Below, in pieces: positions 1 through 8,191 of a stretch of 64,000 nt of DNA. Each line of letters begins with the position of its first letter. The stretch's first letter is position 1. The DNA is from Spirulina sp. SIO3F2 (GTDB lineage Bacteria; Cyanobacteriota; Cyanobacteriia; Cyanobacteriales; Spirulinaceae). Position numbers and translations under genes: made by a program. The DNA lies in contig JAAHHN010000002.1 of assembly GCA_010672165.1 (NCBI GenBank), forward strand, positions 23,335 through 87,334. Direction: 5' to 3'. Under the pieces are notes generated by a model that saw only the letters and a list, made by a program, of their open reading frames with translations, did no database searches and was not told where the DNA came from.

Positions 1-338
1 TCTGCCCGCTCCCGCGAAAAGCGCACGAGCCAACGCAACGCCAGCGTTGTCCCCCGGTTGGGGCGAACTTCCATCGGTACTTGATACGTCGCACCACCCA
101 CCCGACGTGCTTTTACTTCAACAAGGGGGGTAATGTTGCGAATCGCCTCTTCAAATACCTCAAGGGGTTCGTTATCTGTCCGTTCCTTGATAAGGTTGAA
201 AGCTTTATAAATCAAACCGTAGGCTAGGGCTTTCTTGCCGTCCAACATCAGACGGCGAACCGTCATACTAACCAAACGGCTATTATAAACCGGATCGGGG
301 GGGACAGGGCGTTTTTTGACAACTCGGCGGCGGGACAT
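1..338 (-). CDS. rpsG: 30S ribosomal protein S7 (C-terminus cut by window edge)
   Basis: S7 binds the 3' major domain of 16S rRNA and nucleates assembly of the 30S head. The minus-strand frame starts at the ATG complementary to 336-338 and reads [16 protein letters not shown], the basic N-terminus of bacterial S7. It continues through the [18 protein letters not shown] region and the conserved [17 protein letters not shown] segment. About 112 of the usual ~156 residues are present; the C-terminus lies beyond position 1. It follows rpsL by 86 bp on the same strand, the standard str-operon order. Family assignment is certain; only the missing end is unknown. Confidence 0.97.
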   Translation of the reverse strand, partial: MSRRRVVKKRPVPPDPVYNSRLVSMTVRRLMLDGKKALAYGLIYKAFNLIKERTDNEPLEVFEEAIRNITPLVEVKARRVGGATYQVPMEVRPNRGTTLALRWLVRFSRERA

Positions 339-424
339 AGGTTTTGTCTAGGATTGTTGCTGAATAGATAGTTGATTGATATAGCGAGGATGCGATCGCT
401 GCGATGGAAGATTAGACTGCGAAA

Positions 425-799
425 TTATTCTTTCGGACGTTTAGCACCATACTTAGAGCGACCTTGACGACGGTCTTTGACGCCTGTTGCATCAAGCGTG
501 CCGCGGATGATGTGGTAGCGAACACCAGGTAGATCTTTAACACGACCGCCCCGGATAAGGACTACAGAATGTTCCTGAAGATTATGACCAATGCCAGGGA
601 TATAAGCTGTCACTTCAAAACCTGAGGTGAGACGCACCCGCGCCACCTTACGTAGGGCTGAGTTGGGCTTCTTGGGTGTAGTGGTGTACACACGGGTACA
701 AACCCCACGGCGCTGAGGGCATTCCTTGAGTGCAGGTGATTTGGTTTTCTTTTGGGCGACAGATCGCTCACTACGAATGAGCTGCTGGATCGTTGGCAT
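425..799 (-). CDS. rpsL: 30S ribosomal protein S12
   Basis: S12 sits at the decoding centre of the small subunit and controls translational accuracy. The 124-residue product has the full family length. It begins [12 protein letters not shown], carries the [18 protein letters not shown] block and the [20 protein letters not shown] segment around residue 80-95, and ends in the basic tail [12 protein letters not shown]. It is the first gene of an rpsL-rpsG pair on the minus strand, with the RNase P RNA gene upstream on the same strand. Nothing in the sequence is unusual for the family. Confidence 0.98.
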   Translation of the reverse strand: MPTIQQLIRSERSVAQKKTKSPALKECPQRRGVCTRVYTTTPKKPNSALRKVARVRLTSGFEVTAYIPGIGHNLQEHSVVLIRGGRVKDLPGVRYHIIRGTLDATGVKDRRQGRSKYGAKRPKE

Positions 800-885
800 G
801 GGTCAAGAATCTATATTGATTGGGGGATTGTATTGCTAAGGTCACAGTCTCCCAATATAAACAAATCCAAATTTGGCTGTCAAGG

Positions 886-1305
886 AGTAGAGAGTCGGAC
901 GTAAGCCGGATTCTGTTCTGAAGGATGGTTATCTATCTGGGAAGTCAGTTACCTGACTCCTCACGCGGTTCAACCATAAGCGGGACGGGAAAAAGACCAA
1001 CCCTTGCCCCTCCGCCCTTGCTCCCAACCGGGGTTTACCGAGCCAGCACCTCTCGATGCTGCTGGTGCGCTCTTACCGCACCTTTGCACCCTTACCCTTT
1101 AAAGGTAGAGGGAAGAAGGCAGAACCTAAGATTCATCCTTCTTCGCTCATCCTTCATCCTTCAAAAGGCGGTATTTTTCTGTGGCACTCTCCTCACGCTC
1201 ACGCGCACTGGGTGTTACCCAGCAAGTTTGGTCTTTGGGGAGTCCGGACTTTCCTCAGGTTAGTTCCGTATGAAACATTCCTGCAACCATCTCGCCAACT
1301 CTCTA
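886..1305 (-). ncRNA. rnpB: RNase P RNA (catalytic RNA, bacterial type A)
   Basis: This is the RNA subunit of RNase P, which removes 5' leaders from tRNA precursors. Read on the minus strand it starts AGAGAGTTGGCGAGATGG near 1304, followed by the universal core block GAGGAAAGTCCGGACTCC. The 3' end contains GAACAGAATCCGGCTTACG and closes with GACTCTCT (889-896), which pairs with the 5' AGAGAGTT to make helix P1. The length of about 420 nt fits cyanobacterial rnpB. Both ends are inferred from P1 pairing and are good to a few bases. The P12 region contains an in-phase heptamer repeat, described separately. Open frames read through this interval are chance. Confidence 0.95.
1132..1162. repeat. 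Short tandem heptamer repeat inside rnpB
   Basis: Four heptamers run in exact phase from 1132 to 1159: TTCATCC, TTCTTCG, CTCATCC, TTCATCC, followed by TTC. On the RNA strand the unit is GGATGAA. The block lies in the part of RNase P RNA where helix P12 is expected. Short tandemly repeated repetitive (STRR) heptamers have been described in rnpB of some, mainly heterocyst-forming, cyanobacteria; placing this block in that class is inference from position and period. Confidence 0.75.
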
Positions 1306-1325
1306 ATTTTCTAGTGTAGTGAGTT

Positions 1326-2525
1326 TCAGGGCAGGGGCACAACTTGCGATCGCGTTTGCTCCCCAAGCTTTGTCAAATTCGTCTGTACCGCAGTATGAAT
1401 CGTATCGGTAATGTGCTCTACCGTGGCAGTGCGATCGCGTCGATAGTCAGCCCAATAATCCGCCAGGTTAATCGGTTGACCCAGCTTCAGATAGGCCCGA
1501 CGATGGCTTTTTGCTTTGGGTTGGTCAATATCAAAAACTTCCCGTTCGAGGCGGGTGAGGGTATCCAGAAAACGTTCGGGCGTGGGAACTTCTGCCACAT
1601 AGCCATCATAGAGCGCATCAAAATTCAGCAAACGCAACACATCTCGATAGATTGCCTCATGGTTGGGGACTGGCTCTTCAGCGGCTTCGAGTAAAAATAA
1701 AATTTTGTAAACGCGCTCACGCACGGGCAAACTCTCGTTGGGGGGAATCTCAAGCTGCTGTTCACAGGTGGTCAGGATCAAATGGCGAATATTTTGAATA
1801 CGCTCATTGAGATCTGAACGTCCATCATGGGTCTGATATTCGCGCTCGATTTTGGTCAGAACCGCCTCACCCACCTGGCGTAAGCGGGGATAAAAATCTC
1901 CCGTTTGTGGAACCGTCCCCAACGCTTGTTCAAGCTGGCGTAGAGTGCGTTCAATCACCCCAGTCATAGGCTGAACATAGCGATATTTAAGGCTAACGGG
2001 GATGAGATGGCAATTGGGAACCATCCCAGTGCGTTTAGCAATGCGAGCGATCGCTTGAAACGGCATCTGCACTGCCCCTGGCCGGAAAGGCATCACGGTG
2101 TCGTTCTGGAATGAACAACCTCCTTCAGGGAAGATCACTAAGCGCGTCTGTGGTTTTTTCAACAGTTCCAGTGTGTGGGCAATGCTGGCGCGATCACCCA
2201 CCCCCCGACGAATCGAGTAGGCACCCAAGCGCTGAATAATTTTGCCCTGGAAGTCCTTAAATGTGCCATCAGCCGCTAAAAAGTGAAGCAACTCCCCCGC
2301 TCTGGCTCCGAGCATAAAGAGCACAATCGGATCATCAAAGGTGGGATGATTCGGCATTAACACCACCCGCTCTCCCCAAAGCGATCGCAGCATTGCCAGA
2401 TCTTCCAAGCTGACCCGCAGGGAAACCCGAAACAGCCCCCGACCAATCAGCGGCGAAACACTCTGTACCAGCCGAGTGAACAGGGGCTGTTGCAGCGAGG
2501 GATAAAACTCAGGGCGAGAAGACAT
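1326..2525 (-). CDS. PlsC-like glycerolipid acyltransferase
   Basis: This is a likely membrane-associated acyltransferase that transfers an acyl chain to a glycerophospholipid or related acceptor. The catalytic block I appears as NHPTFDD (an NHxxxxD motif, near residue 60), and the acceptor-binding block as VIFPEGG about 80 residues later. The protein has about 399 residues, longer than the ~240 of classical PlsC; the second half is a charged helical extension ending in a YLKLGQPINLADYW segment. The ATG at 2523-2525 is preferred to an upstream TTG at 2534. It is a single gene between rnpB and an unknown gene on the same strand. The true acceptor (lysophosphatidate or another) cannot be read from the sequence. 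Confidence 0.8.
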   Translation of the reverse strand: MSSRPEFYPSLQQPLFTRLVQSVSPLIGRGLFRVSLRVSLEDLAMLRSLWGERVVLMPNHPTFDDPIVLFMLGARAGELLHFLAADGTFKDFQGKIIQRLGAYSIRRGVGDRASIAHTLELLKKPQTRLVIFPEGGCSFQNDTVMPFRPGAVQMPFQAIARIAKRTGMVPNCHLIPVSLKYRYVQPMTGVIERTLRQLEQALGTVPQTGDFYPRLRQVGEAVLTKIEREYQTHDGRSDLNERIQNIRHLILTTCEQQLEIPPNESLPVRERVYKILFLLEAAEEPVPNHEAIYRDVLRLLNFDALYDGYVAEVPTPERFLDTLTRLEREVFDIDQPKAKSHRRAYLKLGQPINLADYWADYRRDRTATVEHITDTIHTAVQTNLTKLGEQTRSQVVPLP

Positions 2526-2622
2526 AGTTATCAAGGCAGAAGCGTCACTGCGTCTAGCTTAGATGATGGCGGTGAATCAGAAAGCTAGCATTGGTGGCAG
2601 TTGGCGAATTGGCGATTAAGAA

Positions 2623-3645
2623 TTATTCTTCAGCATCAGAATTCGCAACTGCGACTTGGCTAATATCCTGATCTGTTGATGCGATTGCTGTCTCCATCTC
2701 GCGCTGAGAACTTACCGCTACAGGAGTTGAACCATCATCAAGCGATGCATCCTCAGTTTGGGAGATTGATGCCGCATCTCCATCCGGTGAGCCGTTGAGC
2801 ACACCCTCTTTTTCATCCGGCCCACTGTCTACCCCTTCGTCTTCAATCTCCCACATCTCATCTTCGTCATCCCAACCTTCCTCCTCTAACATGAAATCCA
2901 GAAAATCTTTCATCAGGTCAAACTTGGTAACTTCCGTATTCCCTTGCCAATGGGCTTGGGCTTCAAGACTACGCGTTGTTAAGTTCAGTTTTAGACCGAG
3001 GAGTCCCTCATTTTCGTAGACATGGACAGGAAGCTCTTCAATTTCGGGCGTGGGCCGTTGCTCTAGCTCAGTTAAATAATCGGTGATCGCCTCCTCCCGT
3101 TCCGCTTCATCTTCATACTTTTCCTTGAGCGCTGCCAAATCAGCTTCAATTTTTTCATCTTCTGGTAAGGCAATGTCGTCCCGCTCATCAAAAAAGTGAT
3201 CGTAGGGGGTTTCAGTGACTTCTCGGTCTTCGGGCTGAGTGCCATCAAATAAACGATTTACAATCCGGATTTTGTAGATCTGAGCAGCCCGCCGATTGAT
3301 GCGTTTGTCAAAAAATTCAATAGCGGCGAGAACGCGATCGAACGAGCGCACATCCAAAATCAAATCATTGCCCCGGATGCGAAACTGTCCCAGCGCTATC
3401 GGGCGTTGATCTTTGGGAATTTTGTTGTGAGACCGCTCAAAGCGGATTTTTTTAGCTTCTTGTTCATAGAGCCATTGCCACATGTCCAACCAAGGCACAT
3501 AGCTAATGCAGCGGAGCTTTTTAAAGACCCCGAGAATCGTTTTCTTTTTCAAGATTCGGTAGTAAAGCCGAGATGGTTGTACGACTTCTCCGGTATAGTT
3601 AACCATCAGCTTCTTATCTTGCTGGTCTTCACTCTGCGCAAACAT
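2623..3645 (-). CDS. Conserved-looking hypothetical protein with acidic C-terminal tail
   Basis: I do not recognise the family beyond a general resemblance to conserved cyanobacterial proteins of unknown function. The product has about 340 residues. The N-terminal half is basic and hydrophobic with an RYRILKKK-like start and a tryptophan-rich segment (YVPWLDMWQWLYEQEAKK). The middle is a charged helical region rich in Glu and Asp. The last ~90 residues are strongly acidic (EEEGWDDEDEMWEIEDEG) and then low in complexity with Ser, Asp and Thr. There is no signal peptide or membrane segment. The ATG at 3643-3645, with GAGG six bases upstream, is chosen over a TTG at 3657. The upstream region 3646-3947 is the shared spacer with the divergent fabI. 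Confidence 0.7.
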   Translation of the reverse strand: MFAQSEDQQDKKLMVNYTGEVVQPSRLYYRILKKKTILGVFKKLRCISYVPWLDMWQWLYEQEAKKIRFERSHNKIPKDQRPIALGQFRIRGNDLILDVRSFDRVLAAIEFFDKRINRRAAQIYKIRIVNRLFDGTQPEDREVTETPYDHFFDERDDIALPEDEKIEADLAALKEKYEDEAEREEAITDYLTELEQRPTPEIEELPVHVYENEGLLGLKLNLTTRSLEAQAHWQGNTEVTKFDLMKDFLDFMLEEEGWDDEDEMWEIEDEGVDSGPDEKEGVLNGSPDGDAASISQTEDASLDDGSTPVAVSSQREMETAIASTDQDISQVAVANSDAEE

Positions 3646-3947
3646 AGCATCCCTCAACGCTTAGAATCGTTTGGGAAACCTAGCACACCTAGCGAGCAGG
3701 TGCAGTATTTTCAGAGAATTTCTTCAACTCTCAAGTTAGCAAGATGCTCCGAAGATAAATCAACCCAGCATCGACGCTTACTGATACGCTTATGTATTGG
3801 GCAAAAAAATGAATCCATTCGCTTCGCGATCGCAGACCATATTCATTGAAATGGTGCGATCCCTCCACTCCTGCTGAGGCTTCGTAACTCAATCTTGAGT
3901 GGGGTGCTCACGGTCAAGTTGCATTGATGTACAGGAAACTCAAAACT

Positions 3948-4727
3948 ATGCTCTTAGATTTAACTGGAAAAAAGGCGCTCGTTACAGGCATTGCTAACAA
4001 TCGCTCGATCGCTTGGGGGATTGCACAACAACTTCATGCCGCAGGAGCTGAATTGGGTGTTACTTATTTACCGGATGACAAGGGCAAGTTTGAAAAAAAA
4101 GTCCGTACCCTAGTTGAACCCCTCAATCCCACAGTTTTCACGCCTTGCAACGTCCAGGATGACGAGCAAATTGCAGCAGCCTTCAAATCCGTTGAAGAAG
4201 CCTGGGGTAAGTTTGACATTCTCATCCATTGTTTGGCATTTGCCCACAAAGATGATCTAACAGGTGAATTTAGCGCCACCTCTCGCGCTGGCTTTACCAC
4301 TGCACTCGATATCAGCAGCTATTCCCTCACCGCACTGGCCAATGCCGCTAAACCCCTAATGAATGAAGGGGGGGCGATCGCTACCCTAACCTATCTTGGG
4401 GGAGTGAAAGTGATCCCCAACTACAACGTGATGGGTGTTGCCAAAGCGGCATTGGAAATGAGCGTACGGTATCTCGCCTCGGAGCTTGGCCCGGCTGGTA
4501 TCCGCGTTAATGGTATTTCCGCTGGCCCAATTCGGACGCTCGCCTCTTCAGCAGTTGGTGGCATTCTAGACATGATCCGCCATGTAGAAGCAACTGCACC
4601 GCTTCGCCGCACCGTGACCCAAGCCGAAGTGGGCAACACTGCAACGTTCTTGTGCAGCGATCTCGCCAGTGGTATTACCGGACAAATTATCTACGTAGAT
4701 TCCGGCTATGAGATCATGGGCATGTGA
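3948..4727 (+). CDS. fabI: Enoyl-[acyl-carrier-protein] reductase (FabI)
   Basis: FabI reduces trans-2-enoyl-ACP with NAD(P)H in the last step of each fatty-acid elongation cycle. The product, about 259 residues, starts MLLDLTGKKALVTGIANNRS, giving the SDR-type dinucleotide-binding turn typical of FabI. The catalytic Tyr-x6-Lys appears in NYNVMGVAKAALE, and the RVNGISAGPIRTLA segment and SDLASGITGQIIYVDSG terminus are diagnostic. The ATG at 3948 has AGGAAA upstream and gives the usual cyanobacterial length; the open frame extends 24 bases further 5' without homology. hisB follows by 138 bp on the same strand. The ACP and condensing enzyme genes of the pathway are near 45.6-47.6 kb. Confidence 0.96.
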   Translation: MLLDLTGKKALVTGIANNRSIAWGIAQQLHAAGAELGVTYLPDDKGKFEKKVRTLVEPLNPTVFTPCNVQDDEQIAAAFKSVEEAWGKFDILIHCLAFAHKDDLTGEFSATSRAGFTTALDISSYSLTALANAAKPLMNEGGAIATLTYLGGVKVIPNYNVMGVAKAALEMSVRYLASELGPAGIRVNGISAGPIRTLASSAVGGILDMIRHVEATAPLRRTVTQAEVGNTATFLCSDLASGITGQIIYVDSGYEIMGM

Positions 4728-4749
4728 CCCCATTGCTCAATCGCTGTAG

Positions 4750-4766
4750 GGTGGGCAATGCCCACC
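4750..4766. repeat. Small intergenic palindrome GGTGGGCAATGCCCACC
   Basis: A 17-bp near-perfect palindrome lies in the fabI-hisB spacer, 22 bp after the fabI stop. Similar G-rich palindromes (GTGGGCATTGCCCAC, AGCGGGCAACATGCCCGCT, GGCGGGCAGCTTGCCCGCC) occur in other spacers of this window. It could form a hairpin in the fabI transcript but has no T-tract, so I treat it as a dispersed repeat rather than a terminator. Confidence 0.6.
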
Positions 4767-4865
4767 ACAGATTGTGGCATCACTACGATTAACCTCTTCT
4801 GGAGCTCAAACACTGTATATGATCTGAACTCTGTTCTCCTGTTGTCCATCCTCCCTCGCCAAACC

Positions 4866-5507
4866 ATGCAATTGACCGATCGCCCTCTCACTGAGAATTC
4901 CCCCCAAATTCCTATACTCAATCGCACTGCCACTGTGCATCGGAAAACTGGGGAAACGGATATTCATGTCAGCGTGGGTTTAGATGGTACGGGGCAATGT
5001 CAAACCAAGACGGGAATTTCTTTTCTGGATCACATGTTGCATCAGATTTCCTCCCATGGGCTGATTGATCTGGATATCCACGCTGTGGGCGATTGGGAAA
5101 TTGATGATCACCATACCAATGAAGATGTGGGGATTACGCTGGGCCAAGCATTGGCGCAGGCGCTAGGCGATCGCAAGGGCATTCATCGTTTTGGGCATTT
5201 TCTAGCGCCTTTGGATGAAGCCTTAGTGGAAGTCGTCCTGGACTTTTCTGGTCGCCCCCACCTCAGTTATGGCCTGGAGATTCCCACCGAGCGAGTCGGA
5301 ACTTATGACACCCAACTGGTGCGGGAATTCTTTGTGGCGGTGGTCAACCACAGCCAAATGACACTCCATATTCGCCAACTAGCCGGGATTAATTCCCACC
5401 ACATCATCGAAGCGACATTTAAAGCCTTTGCACGAGCCATGCGCATGGCAATCGCAGTTGACCCCCGTCGCGCCCATCAAATTCCCAGTTCTAAGGGAGT
5501 TTTGTAA
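4866..5507 (+). CDS. hisB: Imidazoleglycerol-phosphate dehydratase
   Basis: HisB dehydrates imidazoleglycerol phosphate to imidazoleacetol phosphate in histidine biosynthesis, using two manganese ions. The two metal-binding motifs are present: [11 protein letters not shown] near residue 72-82 and [17 protein letters not shown] near residue 178-195. [17 protein letters not shown] and the [10 protein letters not shown] segment are also typical. The ATG at 4866 gives 213 residues, the usual size for the monofunctional enzyme; the open frame upstream of it runs through the repeat in the spacer and is not coding. It ends SSKGVL, as in the family. It is a single his gene here, not part of a his operon. 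Confidence 0.96.
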   Translation: MQLTDRPLTENSPQIPILNRTATVHRKTGETDIHVSVGLDGTGQCQTKTGISFLDHMLHQISSHGLIDLDIHAVGDWEIDDHHTNEDVGITLGQALAQALGDRKGIHRFGHFLAPLDEALVEVVLDFSGRPHLSYGLEIPTERVGTYDTQLVREFFVAVVNHSQMTLHIRQLAGINSHHIIEATFKAFARAMRMAIAVDPRRAHQIPSSKGVL

Positions 5508-5534
5508 ACAGTAGCAGTCAAGTCGCTAATTTGC

Positions 5535-6449
5535 TCAATCAGCTTGGGCGTCACGAAGTTGCTGAACTTCAGCCAGACTCAAGCCTGTAGTCGCCGAGAT
5601 TGCCGCATCATCCAGTTGATTGAGCAGTTTTTGGGCGATCTCACATTGCGCTGCCTGTTGACCTTCAACTCGTCCTTCTTCTAAGCCTTGTTCAAGACCT
5701 TGTTCGAGACCTTGCGCCAAACCTTGTACTCGACCTTGCTCAATCCCGAGGTTGACCGCGCCTTGCTGATCATGGATAAACATTTCTTGACGATCAAGAT
5801 CCTCTCGCTCTTCAGGCGTTAAGTTGGTTTGGTTCGCAATTTCAAAGGCATGGTGAAGCTCCGGATCATCTTCCATGGTTGCTGGGATCTCCGTAAGCGA
5901 TCGCGCTGATTTGATGAAGTAGATCCATTTATCGGTCAGGGTTTGGAGCTGATCAAGATCTTTGGTGAACTTCGGGAGTTCGATAAACACCAATTCAATC
6001 TCATTCTCAGGATAAGCCGTGCCATCGTTTTTTTCTCGATAGACAAACCGCGCGAGAAACGCTTCCCGATCGGGAAACATCTCAAAATCGGTTAGGGTTA
6101 ACGCGATCACGGGCTTAAGCATCCGATAACCTTCGCTTTTTTTGAGTTGAAAGGCGTAGGTTTTGGCGGCGTTAAAGAGGACTCTCTTACCAAACGACTG
6201 GACATTGAGCACCTGCATTTCGATGATGACCAGCGTCCCGTCATTGAGCTTAGCTTTGACATCCAAATAGGTATCTTTGAGGCCTTCAACCCGAGGGGGC
6301 AAATTTGGATTGAGGATTTCGAGATCTGCGATCGTGGGGGTGTTGTCGTAGACCAGCGCGTTCAGAAAACTAATCAAGATGTCTTTACTCTGGGCAGAGC
6401 CAAAGATTTTCTTAAATGCGTAGTCAGTTTTGGGGTTGATAAATTCCAT
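5535..6449 (-). CDS. Rpn-family PD-(D/E)XK nuclease / putative transposase-like protein
   Basis: The product (304 residues) matches the Rpn/PDDEXK_2 family, whose characterised members are recombination-promoting DNA nucleases. The start MEFINPKTDYAFKKIFG is the family signature. The catalytic core can be seen as DTYLDVKAKLNDGTLVIIEMQV (Asp, then Glu-x-Gln) near residues 60-80. The C-terminal part contains a degenerate QGLEQGLEQGLEEGR repeat, common in this family and encoded by 12-bp DNA repeats. It ends with a short helix. It stands alone between hisB (convergent) and aspA. These genes are typically multicopy and mobile-like in cyanobacterial genomes, but no inverted repeats or target duplications are evident here. 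Confidence 0.88.
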   Translation of the reverse strand: MEFINPKTDYAFKKIFGSAQSKDILISFLNALVYDNTPTIADLEILNPNLPPRVEGLKDTYLDVKAKLNDGTLVIIEMQVLNVQSFGKRVLFNAAKTYAFQLKKSEGYRMLKPVIALTLTDFEMFPDREAFLARFVYREKNDGTAYPENEIELVFIELPKFTKDLDQLQTLTDKWIYFIKSARSLTEIPATMEDDPELHHAFEIANQTNLTPEEREDLDRQEMFIHDQQGAVNLGIEQGRVQGLAQGLEQGLEQGLEEGRVEGQQAAQCEIAQKLLNQLDDAAISATTGLSLAEVQQLRDAQAD

Positions 6450-6486
6450 TGCTCAAACCCGGGTTGAACTGAAGTTTACGTCAATT

Positions 6487-7893
6487 TTAACTGCGATCGC
6501 TGATCAACTGACTCATCTCGGCTAAATCAAGCACCTCGGCCAATTTCGCCTCATCCATCAGGCCTTTTTCCAGAACAATCGCGCGAATGGACTTGCCAGT
6601 TGCCAGGGATTCTTTAGCCACATCTGCGGCTTGGAGATAGCCAATGTGGGTATTGAGCGCCGTGACGAGGGAAAGACTGCCTTCGGCATAAGCCTGACAG
6701 CGTTCTGTGTGGGCTGTGATGCCTTGAATATTGCGATCGCTCAGAGCCTGAATGGCATTGCCAAGAATTTCAATACTGTGAATTAGATCGTAGGCAATTA
6801 GCGGCATCATCACATTGAGTTCCAGTTGACCCGCTTGGGCAGCCAAGGCGATCGCATTGTCATAGCCCATCACCTGAAAACTCACCATTGAGATCATTTC
6901 AGCCATGACTGGGTTATATTTACCGGGCATGATTGAAGAACCGGGCTGCACTGGAGGGAGTTGAATTTCTTTAAAACCTGTGGTGGGGCCAGAGTCCATT
7001 AGGCGCAGATCATGGGAAATCTTGACCATATCCTGGGCAAGATTGCGCAATGCTCCGGAAACATTCACAAACGGGGCCATACTCTGCATCGCTGCCATCA
7101 GATGCGGTGCAGGAGTTAGGGGCTGGCCGACAAACTCTGAGAGCAATTCTGCCACCCGACCGCGATAGTCGGAATGGGTATTCATGCCCGTGCCCGCAGC
7201 ACTACCGCCTAAACCCAAAACACTCAAATCCTCAGCAGCCACTTTCAACCGCCGCAAATGGTCACTTAAAATCCGCGCCCAAGCCCGGAAGCCTTCCCCC
7301 AGACGCACGGGAACAGCATCTTGCATGTGCGTCCGTCCCGACTTCACAATGTCTTGAAATTCGCTAGCTTTGGCGTTGAGGGCTGCGATCGCGCTATCTA
7401 GAGCAGGATAGAGGGTATGAGCCAGCGCGAGCAAACTGCCAATTCGGATCGCGGTAGGAATTACATCATTGGTGGACTGGCCATAGTTGACATGATCATT
7501 GGGGCTGAGGCGTTTGTAATTGCCCTTTTGATCGCCGAGAATTTCCAAGCCCCGATTGGCTAGCACTTCGTTAAGGTTCATATGGTGAGACGTGCCTGCC
7601 CCTGCTTGGTAAACATCCACGACAAATTGATCGCGTAGTTGCCCTTGCAAAATTTCATCTACAGTTTGGACGATCGCGTCACTCAGTTCTTGCGCAATAC
7701 AACCCAATTCTCCATTGGCGATCGCGGTAGCTTTTTTGATCAGCAGTCCCGCATCCACATAAGTCGGCAGAGGCTTAATGCCACTAATCGGGAAATTTTC
7801 AGTTGCCCGGAGGGTCTGAATGCCGTAATACACGTCATCTGGCAACTGTCGTTCCCCCATTGAATCTCGTTCAATTCGATATCCCTGACTCAT
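6487..7893 (-). CDS. aspA: Aspartate ammonia-lyase (fumarase/aspartase superfamily)
   Basis: AspA deaminates L-aspartate to fumarate and ammonium. The 468-residue product shows the superfamily blocks in order: SGRTHMQDAVPVRLGEGF near residue 190, GLGGSAAGTGMNT near 235, and the signature loop GSSIMPGKYNPV near 320. Aspartases and fumarases usually have Val where this protein has Tyr in GK-Y-NP; the catalytic Ser is kept. The start TENFPISGIKPLPTY region favours aspartase over fumarase, where related positions differ. The ATG at 7891-7893 with AGGG upstream is chosen over a GTG at 7908. Fumarase activity cannot be fully excluded from sequence. Confidence 0.88.
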   Translation of the reverse strand: MSQGYRIERDSMGERQLPDDVYYGIQTLRATENFPISGIKPLPTYVDAGLLIKKATAIANGELGCIAQELSDAIVQTVDEILQGQLRDQFVVDVYQAGAGTSHHMNLNEVLANRGLEILGDQKGNYKRLSPNDHVNYGQSTNDVIPTAIRIGSLLALAHTLYPALDSAIAALNAKASEFQDIVKSGRTHMQDAVPVRLGEGFRAWARILSDHLRRLKVAAEDLSVLGLGGSAAGTGMNTHSDYRGRVAELLSEFVGQPLTPAPHLMAAMQSMAPFVNVSGALRNLAQDMVKISHDLRLMDSGPTTGFKEIQLPPVQPGSSIMPGKYNPVMAEMISMVSFQVMGYDNAIALAAQAGQLELNVMMPLIAYDLIHSIEILGNAIQALSDRNIQGITAHTERCQAYAEGSLSLVTALNTHIGYLQAADVAKESLATGKSIRAIVLEKGLMDEAKLAEVLDLAEMSQLISDRS

Positions 7894-7966
7894 TGCCCTA
7901 ACCCTCACATTGCTGAAAACTCAAGTATGATAGCGGATTTTCCAAGAGCACTCCCAAACCCATATC

Positions 7967-7995
7967 AAAATCCCTGACCTTAGTAGAGGTCAGGG
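7967..7995 (-). terminator. Factor-independent terminator-like hairpin
   Basis: CCCTGACCT and AGGTCAGGG form a 9-bp perfect stem with a 6-nt loop (7972-7995). On the minus strand the stem is followed by ATTTTGATA. It lies downstream of the Bax-inhibitor-1 gene and the MITE-like element, and upstream of aspA, so it would end minus-strand transcription arriving from the 8.2-8.9 kb gene. Confidence 0.7.
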
Positions 7996-8026
7996 ACAGA
8001 ATCTGAGGCCCAGGCATTTACAGCGT

Positions 8027-8188
8027 CCCCCCTTTCTTAAGGGGGGCTAACCTTGTAGGGTTTTTACAGAATCCCCTCACAGCAAGGATCTTGCGAACGC
8101 ACTTTTGAGGGCTTAACCGCTGAACCCTAGCAAAATCAAGGGAGCGATTTGAAACCCCTACAGGATTAGCTTAAGGGGGGAAGGGGGG
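8027..8188. mobile_element. MITE-like element with ~33-bp imperfect terminal inverted repeats
   Basis: The left end (from 8027) reads CCCCCCTTTCTTAAGGGGGG then CTAACCTTGTAGGG. The right end, read as reverse complement from 8188, gives CCCCCCTTCCCCCCTTAAGC then TAATCCTGTAGGGG. The two arms match over about 33 bp with a few gaps and enclose 162 bp with no open frame of note. Such structure fits a miniature inverted-repeat element mobilised in trans. The right end lies 3 bp from the stop codon of the Bax-inhibitor-1 gene. No clear target duplication is seen, so mobility is inferred from structure alone. Confidence 0.6.
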
Positions 8189-8191
8189 ATC

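Noticed and set aside
925-1319. Open frames across the RNase P RNA gene
   Set aside because: The interval is clearly rnpB by its conserved core and P1 pairing; the frames read through RNA helices and have no ribosome-binding sites.
5535-6449. Rpn-like gene as part of a complete insertion sequence
   Set aside because: There are no flanking inverted repeats or target duplications, so it is annotated only as a stand-alone nuclease-family gene.
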